Shown: positions 47,717 to 58,218, counted from the first letter of the stretch. The stretch: 64,000 nucleotides of DNA from Microbacterium sp. 1S1 (GCF_008271365.1 NZ_CP043430.1:1550001-1614000), one strand, 5' to 3'. Numbers and translations: made by a program. The notes: a model not told the origin generated them from the sequence alone.

Positions 47717-48517
47717 ATGAGTGATGCCATCCTGTTCGCCGTCGACGAGGGGATGGCGCGGCTGACGCTCAACCGTCCGACCCGTCTCAACGCCTTCAAC
47801 GCCGACCTGGCCTACGCCTGGCGGGATGCGACGGTCGAGGCGACGTCGCGGGACGACGTGCAGGCCATCCTCATCGACGCGGCGGGACCGGCGTTCTGCG
47901 CGGGCGGCGATGTGATCGACATGGCGACGACCATGGGGTCGTCCGGGGCGGAGATCACCGCGCTCGCGGAGGTCATCAACACCGGTATCCGCGCGCTCAC
48001 GGAGTCGAGCGTGCCCGTGGTCGCCGCGGCGCATGGCACGACGGCCGGCGGCGGACTCGGCATCCTGCTCGCCACGGACTACGCGGTCGTGGGGTCACGG
48101 TCGCAGCTCGGAAGCCTGTACGCGAACATCGGCCTCACGCCTGACCTCTCCGTGTCGGCCCAGCTCGCGCGTGCCGTGGGCCAGCGTCGCGCCCTCCAGC
48201 TCGTGCTGCAGGACCGGCTGCTCTCCGCTGCGGAGGCCCTCGACTGGGGGCTGGTGGCGGAGGTCGTGGAGGGTGAGGACGGCAGGACGGAAGCCGACCG
48301 AGTGCGTGCGCGCGCCGAGGAGATCGCGCGGTTCTGGCTCGCCGGAGCCGCCGATGCGTACGGTCAGGCCAAGCGTCTGGTGCGGTCCCAGCCCGAGCGC
48401 TCGTTCGCGGAGCAGCTGAGCGAGGAGGCCCGGTCCATCGGTGCCGCCCTGGAGACCCCGGACGCTCAGGCGCGGGTCGCGGCCTTCGCCGCCGCGTCCG
48501 CGAAGAAGGCCGGCTGA
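47717..48517 (+). CDS. Enoyl-CoA hydratase/isomerase family protein
   Basis: 266 residues of the crotonase fold: LTLNRPTRLNAFN, oxyanion hole FCAGGDVIDMA and AAHGTTAGGGLGILLATDYAV. The usual second catalytic glutamate position falls in YANIGLTPDLSVSAQLARAVG, where Asp is present; this pattern is common among PaaG/isomerase-like members, so hydratase versus isomerase activity is open. ATG 47717 follows a strong AAGGAG site. No other fatty-acid genes are nearby. Confidence 0.88.
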   Translation: MSDAILFAVDEGMARLTLNRPTRLNAFNADLAYAWRDATVEATSRDDVQAILIDAAGPAFCAGGDVIDMATTMGSSGAEITALAEVINTGIRALTESSVPVVAAAHGTTAGGGLGILLATDYAVVGSRSQLGSLYANIGLTPDLSVSAQLARAVGQRRALQLVLQDRLLSAAEALDWGLVAEVVEGEDGRTEADRVRARAEEIARFWLAGAADAYGQAKRLVRSQPERSFAEQLSEEARSIGAALETPDAQARVAAFAAASAKKAG

Positions 48518-48633
48518 CTCGTCCTCCCCAGAGCGCGGTCGCTTCGCGATCTTCCAGACCCCTGAAGGAACCCCGAACGAGAGGGCCCGCGCGTGGCAGG
48601 ATGAAGGCATCGCCGCTCGACGAGAGGAACCCC

Positions 48634-49617
48634 ATGTCCCAACCGGACATCGCCCGGCCGCAGCCGCAGGGTGAGAAGAAGAACATGTCGCTGCTCATCA
48701 GGGGGTCGCTGTGGGTCGCCATCGGTGCCCTGATCGCCGCCGCCCTCGTCTGCGTCGTGTGGGTCCTGGTCGGTGATCAGAACGGACTCATCGGACGGGC
48801 CTTCCTCACCATCCTCCTGCTGGCCGCTTTCGCAGGCATCGCCATCCTCGAGGCGGGCCTCGCGCCGAACCGGCCCGATTGGCTCCAGCTCGCGAGCATG
48901 GTGACCTGGGTCATCGCGCTCCTCGTCGGGCTCGTCAAGATCTGGCTCCCGGAAGACGGCCTCTACTTCGGGGCGGAGCGCTTCTTCCAGCTGCTGCTCG
49001 TGATCGGGATCCTGCAGCTCGCGCTGCTCCATGTGCGGTTGTTCACCCGTGCGGCGCAGCGCCACGTGACGACCTTCACGAAGGTGATCCACATCGTGAC
49101 GATCGTCTTCCTCGGCGCCCTCGTCGCGCTGCTCGTGTTCTTCCTCGCCTTCCCGAACACCTTCGATTACACCGAGCTGTACTGGCGCATCGTCGTCGCG
49201 CTCACGATCCTCGTCGCCGTCGGCACCACGCTGATCCCGCTGCTGAACGCCCTGTTCGCCCCGAAGAAGGCCCCCGCCGCGCTGCCGGCCGCCTCCGCGG
49301 CGTCCTGGCCCACGTACGCGGACGGGATCACGCCGCTCCCGGTCCTCCCCGACGGGAGCCCCGACTGGAACGCCTATTACACCGGCTACCCGTCGACGGC
49401 GCCGCCTGCCCTCGGTCAAGCGCCCACCCCGGCGTTCCCCGCGGCGACGGCGCCCATCGCTCCGGCCGCTCCCGTCCTTCCCGACTTCGCTGCTCCTCCG
49501 GCTCCGGGACCGGTACCGCCTGCGCCATCAGACCCCGCGCCTCCGCAGCCGACGTCGGCGCCTCCGGTCCCGCCGCAGCCGGCCCCCGCCGCAGCCCGCT
49601 GCACCCTCGCAGGGTGA
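48634..49617 (+). CDS. Membrane protein with proline-rich tail, probably frameshifted at its C-terminus
   Basis: 327 residues as read. Six membrane helices lie in residues about 18-205, then a cytoplasmic Pro/Ala-rich tail. In the present frame the tail stops at 49617 after a non-proline end (ARCTLAG). Skipping one base near the CCCCC run (49583-49587) continues a Pro-rich reading (PAAPSQGEPPAFPPPPP) to a TGA at 49667-49669, which would overlap the next gene's GTG start as GTGA. That tight junction suggests the longer form is the ancestral one. Function unknown. Start ATG 48634 has a GAGG site. Confidence 0.75.
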   Translation: MSQPDIARPQPQGEKKNMSLLIRGSLWVAIGALIAAALVCVVWVLVGDQNGLIGRAFLTILLLAAFAGIAILEAGLAPNRPDWLQLASMVTWVIALLVGLVKIWLPEDGLYFGAERFFQLLLVIGILQLALLHVRLFTRAAQRHVTTFTKVIHIVTIVFLGALVALLVFFLAFPNTFDYTELYWRIVVALTILVAVGTTLIPLLNALFAPKKAPAALPAASAASWPTYADGITPLPVLPDGSPDWNAYYTGYPSTAPPALGQAPTPAFPAATAPIAPAAPVLPDFAAPPAPGPVPPAPSDPAPPQPTSAPPVPPQPAPAAARCTLAG

Positions 49618-49665
49618 GCCCCCGGCCTTCCCGCCGCCGCCGCCCGCACCGTCGCACCCGACGCC

Positions 49666-50463
49666 GTGACCGATCCCCTCGAGCTCAGCGCGCTGGCGAC
49701 CGAGATCGCCGAGGAGGCGGGGGCGCTCGCCCGGACCCGTCGACGCGAGGGCGTCCGCCTGGCCGCGACGAAGTCCACTCTCGCCGACATCGTGACCGAC
49801 GCCGATCGCGAGGTCGAGGCGCTCATCCGCGAACGGCTGCACGCGGCCCGACCGGCTGACGGATTCCTCGGAGAGGAGTCGGGCGCAGCGAGCGGCGACA
49901 GTGGCATCACGTGGGTCGTCGACCCCATCGACGGCACGGTGAACTACGCCTACGGCATCCCGGCGTACAACGTGAGCATCGCGGCCGTCAGCGGTCCTCC
50001 CGAACCCGATGCCTGGGAGGCGCTGGCCGCCGCCGTCCACGCGCCCGCGGTGGGAGAGACCTTCACCGCCGCGCGCGGTCACGGCGCCTGGTTCGACGGG
50101 GTTCGTCTCGCGGTAACCGAGGTGACCGACGCCGGCGCACTCCTGGCGACCGGATTCGGCTACGACCCGGCGACCCACGACGGCGACCTCAGCACCGTCC
50201 GCCGGGTGATGCCCATGGCTCGCGATCTCCGCCGCATGGGTTCGGCGGCCCTGGACTTGGCCTACGTCGCCGCGGGGCGGCTGGACGGGTACTTCGAGCG
50301 GGGGCTGAAGCCGTGGGACCTCGCCGCGGGTGCCCTGCTGGTGCAGGAAGCAGGCGGACGGGTCAGCCGGATCGACCGGGGATCGCCTCGCCCCTTCCTC
50401 ATCGCGGGCGGGGTGACAGTCCACGACCGACTTCGCGATATCCTCGATGAGGAAAAACACTGA
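49666..50463 (+). CDS. Inositol monophosphatase family protein
   Basis: 265 residues with the lithium-sensitive phosphatase motifs: GFLGEESG (metal-ligand Glu70), WVVDPIDGTVNY (Asp86, Asp89) and the C-terminal LKPWDLAAGALLVQEAGG. Members hydrolyse inositol-1-phosphate, histidinol phosphate or PAP; the sequence does not discriminate. GTG 49666 would overlap the corrected stop of the preceding membrane protein. Confidence 0.9.
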   Translation: MTDPLELSALATEIAEEAGALARTRRREGVRLAATKSTLADIVTDADREVEALIRERLHAARPADGFLGEESGAASGDSGITWVVDPIDGTVNYAYGIPAYNVSIAAVSGPPEPDAWEALAAAVHAPAVGETFTAARGHGAWFDGVRLAVTEVTDAGALLATGFGYDPATHDGDLSTVRRVMPMARDLRRMGSAALDLAYVAAGRLDGYFERGLKPWDLAAGALLVQEAGGRVSRIDRGSPRPFLIAGGVTVHDRLRDILDEEKH

Positions 50464-50514
50464 TCGATCCATGGCTTTCCCAGGTGGATCCGGGTAGTGT
50501 TTACCCGATCGTTA

Positions 50515-50537
50515 CTTTCACCACCCGAAGGTGAGAG
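50515..50537 (+). promoter_or_regulatory. Hairpin covering the M23 peptidase ribosome-binding site
   Basis: CTTTCACC (50515-50522) pairs with GGTGAGAG (50530-50537, one G-T pair) around a 7-nt loop, burying the GAAGGTGAG site just before TTG 50538. A second small palindrome, CGGGTA-gtgtt-TACCCG, lies at 50491-50507. Confidence 0.5.
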
Positions 50538-51851
50538 TTGTCATTGCGCCCCCGAGCATCACGAACGACCGAGAGATTAGTTTTGCCCTTCGAGAACCCC
50601 CAGGCTGCCGCTGCGCCCACGCGTCGGTCCAGCCGTCCTCGCACTGCGGCCTCCGAGGCCTCGGCGAGCGGGTCGACGGCGCCGCTCGCTGACGCGGAGA
50701 CTGTGGTCGCCCTCTCCGCCGTCATCCCGCTCTCCCGCCGTGCCGCGCGTCAGCGGCAGGCCGACATCCCCCCGGTGCCGGTCGCGCCCGGAGAGCCGTT
50801 CATCGCGGTCGCGCCGCCGGTCATCGCCGACGTCCCCGCCGCGTCCGTCGTCGCGGAGATCGTCGAGAAGGCCGCGGACACCGTCCCTGTCGAGGACATC
50901 GCACCGGCCTCCGAGCCCTTCGCCGCCGAGGCGGACGCCGATGGCGACGCCTTCGAGCGGGCCTCCCGGGCCTTCCGCAACACCGGCTCCATCCCGACCT
51001 CGTCGGCCCCTCGCCGCTCGGCCTTCACCGCGAGCGCCACACCGCAGGCGGCGCCGAAGATCGACACCGCGGCCCTTGGCGCCGTCGGCCCGCGCCGCAC
51101 CCGCAGCATCCGCAAGGCCCTGGCTGCCGGTGCCACCGTCGGCGCCATGGGGCTCGCCGGCCTCCTGGCCGTGTCCATGACCCTGCCCGCCGAGGCGGTC
51201 GCTGCTGCTCAGGGCGGTTCTCTCGCCTCGACCTCCCTCGTCACGTCGGCCGCCGCCGACGCGGCCGGTTCGGCGGACGAGGAGATCCAGGCGTTCGTCG
51301 CCCCGTCCGGTGTGCAGAACGAGCCGCTGTCCCGCGCCGACAACTTCAGCACGGTCTCGCTCGCCGAGGTCGCCGCGGAGCAGGGCATCAACTACTCGGG
51401 CGAGATCTTCACCAACGACCCGGACGCCGCGATCCAGTGGCCCTTCCTCGTCGGCGTCGGCATGAGCTACGGCTACGGCATGCGCAGCGGGCGCCTCCAC
51501 GAGGGCATCGACTTCGTGCCCGGCAACGGCGCGCCCATCCAGGCCATCGCCGACGGTACGGTCCGCATCGCCACCGAGCAGGGCGGCGCCTACGGCGTCA
51601 CGGTGTACATCGACCACGTCGTCGACGGGTCCGTCATCACGAGCCACTACTCGCACATGCAGTACGGCTCGCTGCAGGTCAAGGCGGGCGACACCGTCAA
51701 GGTCGGCGACATCGTCGGCAAGACCGGCAACACCGGCCGCTCCTACGGCGCGCACCTGCACTTCGAGCTCATCGTCAACGGGACGACGATCGACCCGATG
51801 CCGTGGCTCAAGAAGAACGCCGGACGCTCGTCGCTGACCTCAGAGGAGTGA
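50538..51851 (+). CDS. M23 (LytM-type) zinc metallopeptidase, membrane-anchored
   Basis: 437 residues from TTG 50538 (GAAGGTGA site); TTG 50583 is a possible later start. A long low-complexity Ala/Pro/Ser-rich cytoplasmic region (1-190) leads to one membrane helix (about 195-218). The extracytoplasmic C-terminus has the lysostaphin-type active site: His321 and Asp325 in LHEGIDFVPG and the HLHFEL pair (His406, His408). M23 enzymes cut peptidoglycan cross-bridges or stem peptides. Likely acts in cell growth or division; the long cytoplasmic part suggests a binding partner inside. Confidence 0.88.
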   Translation: MSLRPRASRTTERLVLPFENPQAAAAPTRRSSRPRTAASEASASGSTAPLADAETVVALSAVIPLSRRAARQRQADIPPVPVAPGEPFIAVAPPVIADVPAASVVAEIVEKAADTVPVEDIAPASEPFAAEADADGDAFERASRAFRNTGSIPTSSAPRRSAFTASATPQAAPKIDTAALGAVGPRRTRSIRKALAAGATVGAMGLAGLLAVSMTLPAEAVAAAQGGSLASTSLVTSAAADAAGSADEEIQAFVAPSGVQNEPLSRADNFSTVSLAEVAAEQGINYSGEIFTNDPDAAIQWPFLVGVGMSYGYGMRSGRLHEGIDFVPGNGAPIQAIADGTVRIATEQGGAYGVTVYIDHVVDGSVITSHYSHMQYGSLQVKAGDTVKVGDIVGKTGNTGRSYGAHLHFELIVNGTTIDPMPWLKKNAGRSSLTSEE

Positions 51852-51885
51852 CCGTCTCGATTTCATGAGGACGCCACAGTGATGG

Positions 51886-51891
51886 TATTCT
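51886..51891 (+). promoter_or_regulatory. -10 box of the tRNA-Thr/tRNA-Met unit
   Basis: TATTCT, 28 bp before tRNA-Thr, with TTTCAT/TTCATG (51861-51867) as a weak -35. A small GCCCC-GCGA-GGGGC hairpin (51901-51914) lies between promoter and tRNA. Confidence 0.4.
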
Positions 51892-51919
51892 CGTGTGGTT
51901 GCCCCGCGAGGGGCAGCAC

Positions 51920-51991
51920 GCCCCGATAGCTCAGTGGCAGAGCACTTCCATGGTAAGGAAGGGGTCGTCAGTTCAATCCTGACTCGGGGCT
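51920..51991 (+). tRNA. tRNA-Thr (anticodon GGT)
   Basis: Acceptor stem GCCCCGA (51920-51926) pairs with TCGGGGC (51984-51990); discriminator T at 51991. Anticodon loop ATGGTAA gives GGT at 51952-51954. CCA is not encoded. Confidence 0.95.
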
Positions 51992-52023
51992 CGGAGTTCG
52001 CATCTGCGATGCGGATGCCGTGC

Positions 52024-52097
52024 GGCAGGGTAGCTCAGTTGGTGAGAGCGCACGACTCATAATCGTGAGGTCGCGGGTTCAAGCCCCGCTCCTGCTA
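52024..52097 (+). tRNA. tRNA-Met (anticodon CAT)
   Basis: Acceptor GGCAGGG (52024-52030) pairs with TCCTGCT (52090-52096) with two G-T pairs; T-stem GCGGG/CCCGC. Anticodon CAT at 52058-52060. The paired first acceptor position argues for the elongator rather than initiator tRNA. CCA is not encoded. Confidence 0.93.
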
Positions 52098-52104
52098 CAG
52101 ATGA

Positions 52105-52132
52105 AAAACCCCCGGAACCTTCCGGGGGTTTT
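52105..52132. terminator. Bidirectional terminator between tRNA-Met and the CPBP gene
   Basis: Perfect 12-bp stem AAAACCCCCGGA (52105-52116) / 52121-52132 with loop ACCT, ending in TTTT on the plus strand and AAAA-derived T-run on the minus strand, so it can serve the convergent units on both sides. Confidence 0.88.
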
Positions 52133-52170
52133 GTCGTCTCCGGAGGTCGCCAGGAGGCGGCCCCGCGCCG

Positions 52171-52995
52171 TCAGCGCTGCGGGGCGAACGATCCCCGCTC
52201 GGAGGCCCCGACCCGACCGCGGATGAAGATCATCAGCACGAGACCCGCGACGATCACGACGATGTTGCCGAGACCCGCGACGGCCGTGAGCCCACCCTCG
52301 GCGGGGTACAGCGTCTGCAGGAAGATGCTCGGGTCGGTGCTCGCGTGGAGGAGGATCGGGGCGATGATCGTCCCCGTGACGCGGAGCGCGAGGTACATGC
52401 AGATGCCGAACGCGAAGGTGTAGACGAGCTGGAACGCCGTCGGCAGCAGGTCCTGCCCGGTCAACAGGTTCCCCGCATGGAGAGCGGCGAAGACCGCCGC
52501 CGAGACGACCGCGACGACGAGCTCGCGCGCGCCCGCATCGCGCATCAGCTTCACGACGAGTCCGCGAGTGAGAACCTCTTCCGCGAAGCCGATGGCGAGT
52601 CCCGCGAGCAGCCATGTCGCGACCACGTCCAGCCCGACGCGACCGTAGTCGACCGTGAGGAAGCGGAGGATGTTGAACACCAGCACTGCCGCGATCGCGA
52701 CCCACATCCACCCGGCTCCGCGGATCGGCTGGCGACCGAAGACCGGTCGCCACCACCGGACCGATGCGATGAAGGCGACCAGCAGCAGGCCGCCGACGAG
52801 GATCGGCAGGGTGTCATAGACGAGGACGCCCGCGGCGCTGTTGGGGTCGTCGACCCGGGCGGACAGCGGCAGGAACGCGAGCGAGAGCGCCTGATAGAGC
52901 CCGTAGTACACGGCGGCGAGCAGGAGCGCACGCCACCACCCCCCGCGGTCCCAGAAGTTCTGCCAGGCGGAACGGTGCGGGGCGGTCTCGATCAC
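52171..52995 (-). CDS. CPBP family intramembrane glutamic endopeptidase
   Basis: 274 residues, about eight membrane helices. Abi/CPBP motifs: EEVLTR (Glu139-Glu140, Arg144), FAALHAGN (His173) and LLHASTD. Family members process prenylated or other proteins within the membrane and some give bacteriocin immunity. GTG 52995 with a GAGGAG site. The family function is general; no bacteriocin genes are seen nearby. Confidence 0.9.
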   Translation of the reverse strand: MIETAPHRSAWQNFWDRGGWWRALLLAAVYYGLYQALSLAFLPLSARVDDPNSAAGVLVYDTLPILVGGLLLVAFIASVRWWRPVFGRQPIRGAGWMWVAIAAVLVFNILRFLTVDYGRVGLDVVATWLLAGLAIGFAEEVLTRGLVVKLMRDAGARELVVAVVSAAVFAALHAGNLLTGQDLLPTAFQLVYTFAFGICMYLALRVTGTIIAPILLHASTDPSIFLQTLYPAEGGLTAVAGLGNIVVIVAGLVLMIFIRGRVGASERGSFAPQR

Positions 52996-53154
52996 GGATG
53001 CTCCTCGACGGGAAAGGACTGGACACCTCCAGTGTGGCGGCTCCGTATCGGGCGGGCGGGCGCTCGGCCTGCGACACGCCGTGTCAACCCCCTCTGCGGG
53101 AGGCCGTGCGTCCGCGCAGACTGGCGGTCCGAATCCCCAACGTCAGGAGGCGCC

Positions 53155-53310
53155 ATGTCTGACACGTCGAACAGCCAGGACAACCAGGAGGAGATCGAGG
53201 CCGTCGGCGTCGACCCCGACTTCGTCACCACCGACCACGACCCCGAGCCCGACGACCTGCCTTCGACGGGCGAGGGGGAGGACGACGTCGACGTCGCCGA
53301 CCTCCCCTGA
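53155..53310 (+). CDS. Small highly acidic hypothetical protein
   Basis: 51 residues, no basic residues at all and about 40 % Asp+Glu, therefore very acidic and probably disordered. Supported by a strong AGGAGG ribosome-binding site 5 nt upstream of ATG 53155 and by codon use like the neighbours. It ends 7 bp before the convergent MFS gene. I do not recognise a family. Confidence 0.65.
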   Translation: MSDTSNSQDNQEEIEAVGVDPDFVTTDHDPEPDDLPSTGEGEDDVDVADLP

Positions 53311-53316
53311 CGCGGA

Positions 53317-55598
<2,282 letters not shown>

Positions 55599-55600
55599 AG

Positions 55601-55635
55601 AGTGCAATTTTGCACTTTCAACCTTGGAGTGCACT
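55601..55635. promoter_or_regulatory. TetR operators of the MFS operon
   Basis: Perfect palindrome AGTGCAA-TT-TTGCACT (55601-55616) and a second AGTGCACT (55628-55635), plus a further TGCACT at 55583-55588 inside the gene start. Minus-strand TTGAAA lies between them, so binding would cover the promoter. Confidence 0.75.
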
Positions 55636-55774
55636 GAAAGCCCGCGCACATTGGTGCGGAAGAAATTCGTCGAAAGAAGTTTGTGACATCCTGTGCTCCC
55701 CGTACGTCTTAGTGGTGTCGTGAGAACACGGCCCGCGCCCGAACGGCGCGGACACACGGATGAAGGAGCTTGAG

Positions 55775-56209
55775 ATGGCGAACGTGACTGGGGGCACCCA
55801 GCCCAAGGCTCAGGTCGTTCCGGCGTCGCAGGGAGCGGCGGGGAAGACCACGATCGAGGACGCGGTGGTCGCGAAGATCGCCGGCATCGCGGCGCGAGAG
55901 GTCGACGGCGTCTACGCGCTCGGCGGCGGCGCCGCCCGCATGATGGGCGCGATCCGCGACGCGCTCAACACGACCGACCTGGCGCAGGGGATCAGCGTCG
56001 AGGTCGGCGAGACGCAGGTGGCCGTCGACGTCACGATCGTGGCGGAGTACCCGGTCTCGCTGCAGAAGGTCGCCGACCAGGTCCGCGCTGCGATCCACCG
56101 GGCCATGGTGGAGCTCGTGGGCATGGACGTCGCCGAGGTGAACGTGACCGTCAACGACGTGCACATCCCCTCCGAGGACGACGACGCCCCGGAGGCGCGA
56201 GTCCAGTGA
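55775..56209 (+). CDS. Asp23/Gls24 family envelope stress response protein
   Basis: 144 residues. Core Asp23 pattern: KTTIEDAVVAKIAGIAAREVDGVYAL ... ISVEVGETQVAVDVTIVAEYPVSLQKVADQVRAAIHRAMVELVGMDVAEVNVTVNDVHI. Asp23 proteins polymerise at the membrane and are induced by alkaline or envelope stress. ATG 55775 has a GAAGGAG site; an upstream ATG 55760 is in frame. First gene of the Asp23 cluster, overlapping the next by GTGA. Confidence 0.93.
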   Translation: MANVTGGTQPKAQVVPASQGAAGKTTIEDAVVAKIAGIAAREVDGVYALGGGAARMMGAIRDALNTTDLAQGISVEVGETQVAVDVTIVAEYPVSLQKVADQVRAAIHRAMVELVGMDVAEVNVTVNDVHIPSEDDDAPEARVQ

Positions 56210-56397
56210 ACGCCTCGGTGATCGGCGGAGCTGCGGCGACGGTGCTCGCGCTGACCTGGATCGTCTGGGGCTTCTGGGCGTTCCTGCTCGTCGCCCTCGC
56301 GATGCTCGTCGGCGGGGTCGCCGGCCGCATCGCCGACGGTCGCCTGGACGTACGGGCGCTCGCCGACGTGGTGCGGGGGCGGCGGTCGTCCTCATGA
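56206..56397 (+). CDS. Small two-helix membrane protein of the Asp23 cluster (DUF2273-like)
   Basis: 63 residues: two adjacent membrane helices (about 5-23 and 26-44) and a basic tail. Position and size match the DUF2273 proteins that accompany Asp23. GTG start overlaps the Asp23 stop. Probably a membrane partner of the Asp23 assembly. Confidence 0.8.
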   Translation: MNASVIGGAAATVLALTWIVWGFWAFLLVALAMLVGGVAGRIADGRLDVRALADVVRGRRSSS

Positions 56398-56735
56398 GCG
56401 CCGCACCGACCGGGGGATCGACGGCCGTGGCGGGGGCCACGGTCGTCGAGGCCCGCGCCTTGCATCGGCTCACCACGGGGATCGTCCAGGATGCCGCTCG
56501 GGTCGGCGCCGACGACGTGAGCGTCGAGCTCACGGACCGTCGCGGCGACCTGCGGGTGTCCGTCGTGGTCCCCGTCCTCCTCGGGAACCGTGGGGACGGT
56601 GACGTGAGGGTTCGGGCGGATGCCGTGCGCGACGCCGTGATGCGGGGCATGCGGGAGCTGGCGGCTCGTCGGGTGGCGGCCGTGGACGTGCGCTTCGCCG
56701 GAGTCCGGCGCGAGAGCGAGAGGAGAGTGGCATGA
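56394..56735 (+). CDS. Asp23-like domain protein
   Basis: 113 residues. No membrane helix. The run ALHRLTTGIVQDAARVGADDVSVELTDRRGDLRVSVVVPV ... VRDAVMRGMRELAARRVAAVDVRFAGV follows the alternating beta/alpha plan of Asp23/YloU proteins. ATGA overlap on both sides. A second Asp23-type subunit is inferred; sequence similarity to canonical Asp23 is low. Confidence 0.65.
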   Translation: MSAAPTGGSTAVAGATVVEARALHRLTTGIVQDAARVGADDVSVELTDRRGDLRVSVVVPVLLGNRGDGDVRVRADAVRDAVMRGMRELAARRVAAVDVRFAGVRRESERRVA

Positions 56736-57298
56736 CGATGAACACGGCGGTATCGAGGCGGCTGCTCCGTCGCGAGGCCAGGGCCACGCGCCGAGGCCCG
56801 GCGATCACTCTCGCGCTCCTGCTGACGGCGATCGCCCTGGTCCTGCTGGCGGGAGTGCTCGCCTCGACCCTCGACGCAGGGTTCCGCGCGCAGGCCGCGG
56901 AGTGGCTCGCCCCCGCCGCGGCGATCGTTCAGTCCCCGGCGGCCCTGATCGCGGTCGGGGCCGTGCTCCTGGCCCTGGCTGTGGTCCTCGTCGGGCTCGC
57001 CCTGGTGCCCGGGCGGCGCGCGAGGCGCACACGCCTCGACGCCCGAGCGGCCCTCGTGATCGACGACGGCGTGCTCGCCGACGCGCTCGCGGACGGTGTC
57101 GCGCGGCGGATCGGAGTGCCGCGCGGTCAGGTGAGCGTGACCGTGGCACGTCGCTCGGCACTGATCAGGGTCACGCCGACCAGCGGTGTGCCGGTGGATG
57201 CGGCGACCGCCGAGGAAGCGGCCCTCCGGGTGCTGGACGAAGCCGGCTTCCGGCTCTCGCCACGGGTTCACGTGGCCCGGGAAGGGGTGATCGCATGA
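56732..57298 (+). CDS. DUF6286-like membrane protein of the Asp23 cluster
   Basis: 188 residues: two membrane helices (about 25-47 and 70-92) and a cytoplasmic domain with the VRVTPTSGVPVD-like phrase (IRVTPTSGVPVDAATAEEAALRVL) of the DUF6286 family found beside Asp23 in actinobacteria. ATGA overlap with both neighbours. Likely a membrane anchor for the Asp23 assembly. Confidence 0.75.
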   Translation: MTMNTAVSRRLLRREARATRRGPAITLALLLTAIALVLLAGVLASTLDAGFRAQAAEWLAPAAAIVQSPAALIAVGAVLLALAVVLVGLALVPGRRARRTRLDARAALVIDDGVLADALADGVARRIGVPRGQVSVTVARRSALIRVTPTSGVPVDAATAEEAALRVLDEAGFRLSPRVHVAREGVIA

Positions 57299-57993
57299 CA
57301 TCGGCAGGAACGATGGCGAACCGGACCGTGCTCCTGGGGGGAGGTGTGCTCCTGCTCTGCGGGGGCGGTGCCCTCCTCGCCACGGGGCTCCGGAATGCGG
57401 GGGCGCTCCCGGCCGTCGTCGACGATGCGCTCGCTCTGGCCGACGCCCTCGTGGCGTGGTCAGGGGCACGGGGTCTCGACATCCCCGGCACCGGCTTCGT
57501 GCCGCTGTGGGCGATCGTGGGACTCGCGGTCGCTGTGCTGCTGGTGCTGCTGCTCGCGGCGTTCCTGCTCACCCGTCGGCCGCGGCGCGAACGCACCGTT
57601 CTCCGCCTCGTCGGCGAGCGGGGCGCGACCGCCGTCGACCGGAGTGTCGCGGAGGAACTTCTCGCAGCGCCCCTTTCGGAGCGCGCGGACGTGCTGACGG
57701 CGCGGGTGACCAGCCGGAAGGTCGGTCGTGAGGTCGCCCTCGGCGTCGTGGTGACCCCGCGCCAGGGCGCGGCGCTCGGCGCCGTGCTCGCGGCCGTCGA
57801 CGCGGTGGCGCAGGAGTGGGACGCCCTGACCGGCACCCGCATGCCGCTCGTCGTGCACATCGCCGACCGTGGCTGGCGAGAGCTCTTCCGCTCACGGCAG
57901 CGGATGCGGCGCGCGCTCGCCGCTGACCAGACCGCGGCACCGAACGAACGGACTGCCGCACGGATGTCGACCTCGACCGTCGGGGTCGTGTGA
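57295..57993 (+). CDS. Alkaline shock response membrane anchor (AmaP)-like protein
   Basis: 232 residues: membrane helices at about 12-32 and 66-88 and a C-terminal cytoplasmic domain of about 130 residues (VTSRKVGREVALGVVVTPRQGAALGAVLAAVDAV). AmaP anchors Asp23 at the membrane in staphylococci; topology and operon position agree, sequence similarity is modest. ATGA overlap with the previous gene. Confidence 0.72.
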   Translation: MTSAGTMANRTVLLGGGVLLLCGGGALLATGLRNAGALPAVVDDALALADALVAWSGARGLDIPGTGFVPLWAIVGLAVAVLLVLLLAAFLLTRRPRRERTVLRLVGERGATAVDRSVAEELLAAPLSERADVLTARVTSRKVGREVALGVVVTPRQGAALGAVLAAVDAVAQEWDALTGTRMPLVVHIADRGWRELFRSRQRMRRALAADQTAAPNERTAARMSTSTVGVV

Positions 57994-58007
57994 GGAAAGG
58001 AGGCGCC

Positions 58008-58181
58008 ATGGGCGCGGAGAACAAGATCAAGGCCGCCGCGGAGAAGGTGGCGGGCAAGGCCAAGGAAGTCGTGGGCGAGGTCACGAACAACGACAAGCTC
58101 GTGGCCGAGGGCAAGGCGGAGCAGGCCAAGGGCGACGTCAGGAACGCGGCCGAGGATGTCAAGGACACGTTCACCAAGTGA
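58008..58181 (+). CDS. CsbD family stress protein
   Basis: 57 residues, charged and helical (KIKAAAEKVAGKAKEVVGEV ... KAEQAKGDVRNAAEDVK), the CsbD repeat pattern. CsbD-like proteins are small general-stress proteins of unknown mechanism. ATG 58008 has an AAAGGAGG site; a GTG at 57990 overlapping the previous stop is in frame but less likely. A terminator follows. Confidence 0.88.
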   Translation: MGAENKIKAAAEKVAGKAKEVVGEVTNNDKLVAEGKAEQAKGDVRNAAEDVKDTFTK

Positions 58182-58188
58182 CGGAGCG

Positions 58189-58218
58189 GGAGGAGACGCC
58201 TGTGGGGGCGTCTCCTCC
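58189..58218 (+). terminator. Terminator after csbD
   Basis: Perfect 12-bp stem GGAGGAGACGCC (58189-58200) with 58207-58218 and a 6-nt loop. It divides the Asp23 cluster into two units, the second starting with the sigma factor. Confidence 0.75.

Noticed and set aside
50464..50537. ydaO-type (c-di-AMP) riboswitch before the M23 peptidase, common upstream of wall hydrolases in actinobacteria
   Set aside because: The leader is only about 75 nt and none of the conserved riboswitch core words are present; only small hairpins are seen.
52171..52995. CPBP protease as part of a bacteriocin immunity system
   Set aside because: No small leader-peptide gene, modification enzyme or dedicated exporter beside it; the neighbours are tRNAs and an unrelated MFS operon.
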